A DNA stretch of 6,829 bases from SIG220 sp045615545 (GTDB lineage Bacteria; Bacillota_I; Bacilli_A; RFN20; CAG-826), in contig JAZLFA010000061.1 of the NCBI GenBank assembly GCA_045615545.1, positions 1 through 6,829 on the forward strand, given 5' to 3'. The position numbers and the translations under genes are program-made. Below, in pieces: positions 6,261 to 6,829 of the stretch. Within the stretch, counting starts at the first letter, position 1, and every line of letters starts with the position of its first letter. The notes beneath the pieces were generated by a model. It saw only the letters and a list, made by a program, of their open reading frames with translations. It was not told where the DNA came from and did no database searches.

Positions 6261-6652
6261 GGGGTCGTATTGGATTCGACGGGGATGTGCTAGGCTCTAA
6301 TTGCAGTAGTTGGTAACTTTAAACCAAAACAAAAATAACTGACAACAGTTATATGAGAGCTCCTAGAGCTCAATCTCTCTGCTTAGCTTAATTTAGCTCC
6401 CGACATAGGGTTCCGACGCAACGCGCCGGGCAGAGCATCTCTCAAGGTTTTATTCCTTCCACGCTTGAGTAAGGTGTCATACCAGAAGGATAGATTTACA
6501 CAGGAGGCATGCTAGTGTATTTCGAACTTAAGTTTGTCTCGCGTAGTTAGTGAGTCGATATACGACCTACGTTAAATATAAATATCGTCTAAACTGTAGA
6601 CGTTATTGAAGAGCCATCTTCGGACGCGGTTTCGACACCGCCGACTCCACCA
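6261..6652 (+). ncRNA. ssrA: Transfer-messenger RNA (tmRNA), one-piece
   Basis: tmRNA, charged with alanine and working with SmpB, rescues stalled ribosomes and adds a degradation tag. The 5' end GGGGTCG followed by TGGATTCGACGGGG is diagnostic, and the 3' end GACTCCACCA closes it. The acceptor stem pairs GGGGTCG (6261-6267) with CGACTCC (6642-6648), including the family's G-U at the third pair; A6649 is the discriminator and CCA is encoded. Helix P2 is visible as GGCTCT (6293-6298) with AGAGCC (6610-6615). The T-arm is GCGGT (6626-6630) with ACCGC (6637-6641), leaving a 6-nt loop TTCGAC, one short of normal. The tag frame is at 6341-6391. The length of 392 nt is normal. It is a one-piece molecule, unlike the split forms of alphaproteobacteria and some cyanobacteria. 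Confidence 0.97.
6341..6391 (+). other. tmRNA tag-peptide reading frame
   Basis: Sixteen codons and TAA encode DNSYMRAPRAQSLCLA; with the alanine carried by tmRNA the tag would be ADNSYMRAPRAQSLCLA. I placed the resume codon at GAC 6341 because the preceding TAACT matches what I recall before the B. subtilis resume codon, and because the other two frames hit stops nearby. The end, LCLA, departs from the common LAA or LALAA. The frame includes a 9-nt near-repeat (AGAGCTCCT, AGAGCTCAA) encoding RAP-RAQ. The resume position is inferred by analogy. Confidence 0.65.
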
Positions 6653-6663
6653 AGTAGATTATT

Positions 6664-6688
6664 AGAACAGGAAATCCTGTTCTTTTTT
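6664..6688 (+). terminator. Intrinsic terminator of ssrA
   Basis: AGAACAGG (6664-6671) and CCTGTTCT (6676-6683) form a perfect 8-bp stem with an AAAT loop, followed by a run of T (6683-6688). It lies 11 nt after the tmRNA CCA end, so it almost surely ends the ssrA transcript, with the tail removed by 3' processing. Confidence 0.9.
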
Positions 6689-6707
6689 ATTTTCAGGCGA
6701 ACAAAGC

Positions 6708-6745
6708 AAAGTGTTGATGATTAACCATCAGCGCTTTTCTTTTTG
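6708..6745 (+). terminator. Second hairpin terminator downstream of ssrA
   Basis: The arms 6708-6719 and 6726-6737 form a 12-bp stem, including two G-T pairs, with a 6-nt loop (ATTAAC). It is followed on the plus strand by TTCTTTTT. It stands 19 nt after the first terminator with no gene between, so it is probably a backup terminator for ssrA. On the minus strand the tract is only TTTGCTTTG, so use by a minus-strand gene from beyond the window is possible but weaker. Confidence 0.7.
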
Positions 6746-6754
6746 TGGTATCAT
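6746..6754 (+). promoter_or_regulatory. Possible extended -10 promoter element
   Basis: TGG followed by TATCAT fits an extended -10 box (TGnTATnnT). No -35 is visible, but extended -10 promoters can do without one. The predicted start, about 7 nt on, is G6761, the first base of the inverted repeat. The evidence is one short motif plus this coincidence. Confidence 0.3.
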
Positions 6755-6760
6755 ATTTTT

Positions 6761-6816
6761 GCCAAACCAGAAAGGATGTTTTTAAGCAGCAATCTAGTCC
6801 TGGATACTGGTTTGGC
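6761..6816 (+). repeat. Perfect 10-bp inverted repeat enclosing 36 nt
   Basis: GCCAAACCAG (6761-6770) and CTGGTTTGGC (6807-6816) are perfect complements. Inside, AGGA (6773-6776) and TCCT (6798-6801) could add four pairs. No T-run follows on either strand, so it is not an intrinsic terminator. It could be the 5' structured part of a transcript that continues past the window edge. No gene can be supported in 6746-6829; short open frames exist on both strands but lack ribosome sites. Confidence 0.55.
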
Positions 6817-6829
6817 GATCATACTCTTC

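Noticed and set aside
6750..6822. Short ATCAT direct repeats flanking the inverted repeat, suggesting a tiny transposon-like element
   Set aside because: The repeats are 5 bp, are not flush with the inverted repeat ends, and are expected by chance in AT-rich DNA.
6751..6828. Minus-strand frame open from the right edge, ending in TGA, as the C-terminus of a gene
   Set aside because: It is only 25 codons, coincides with the inverted repeat and has atypical codons; it cannot be supported without more sequence.
6776..6829. Plus-strand ATG frame (MFLSSNLVLD...) open to the right edge
   Set aside because: The only Shine-Dalgarno-like bases (AAAGG) touch the ATG with no spacing, and it lies in the loop of the inverted repeat.
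6620..6829. Integration site of a genomic island at the ssrA 3' end
   Set aside because: tmRNA 3' ends are common attachment sites, but no integrase or duplicated ssrA end is visible here.

Overview
The window is AT-rich bacterial DNA carrying a tight plus-strand block of housekeeping genes, a convergent minus-strand membrane protein gene, and a complete one-piece tmRNA gene. The genes use mostly A/T-ending codons. TGA is used as a stop (rlmH and the 113-aa gene) while TGG encodes Trp, so the standard bacterial code applies rather than the Mycoplasma code. DnaB, WalJ, RlmH and a Bacillus-like one-piece tmRNA point to a low-G+C Bacillota, plausibly an uncultured, host-associated, small-genome Bacilli lineage. 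The lineage is inference from style and gene order, not a match.

Layout. 1-137: upstream region with no recognised gene. It holds two overlapping perfect inverted repeats (possible pseudoknot or two-state RNA switch) and a displaced Shine-Dalgarno-like sequence, just before dnaB. 138-4564 (+): dnaB (replicative helicase), walJ/yycJ (metallo-beta-lactamase-fold exonuclease), rlmH (23S rRNA methyltransferase), an unrecognised 113-aa protein and an MFS transporter. Junctions are +1, -11, -4 and +1 nt, so this looks like one translationally coupled operon. 4565-4988 (+): a 61-bp gap with a strong Shine-Dalgarno, then a small lipoprotein gene. 5037-5069: a terminator hairpin shared by convergent genes. 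5087-6157 (-): a membrane protein with a large extracytoplasmic domain and DUF1189-like topology. 6197-6260: a divergent promoter region. 6261-6652 (+): ssrA (tmRNA), followed by two stacked terminators (6664-6688 and 6708-6745). 6746-6829: a putative extended -10 box and a 10-bp inverted repeat that may begin another transcript running off the window.

Function. dnaB, walJ and rlmH link replication, DNA repair and ribosome maturation. In Bacillus subtilis the same genes lie in one chromosomal neighbourhood but are separated by purA, walRKHI and htrA; here they are fused into one compact unit. ssrA provides trans-translation rescue of stalled ribosomes. The transporter, the lipoprotein and the minus-strand protein are envelope proteins of unknown substrate or role. 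No insertion sequence, integrase, CRISPR array or defence gene is visible. The least ordinary signals are the RNA structure ahead of dnaB, the atypical tmRNA tag (ending LCLA), the short T-loop of the tmRNA, and the structured start at the right edge.
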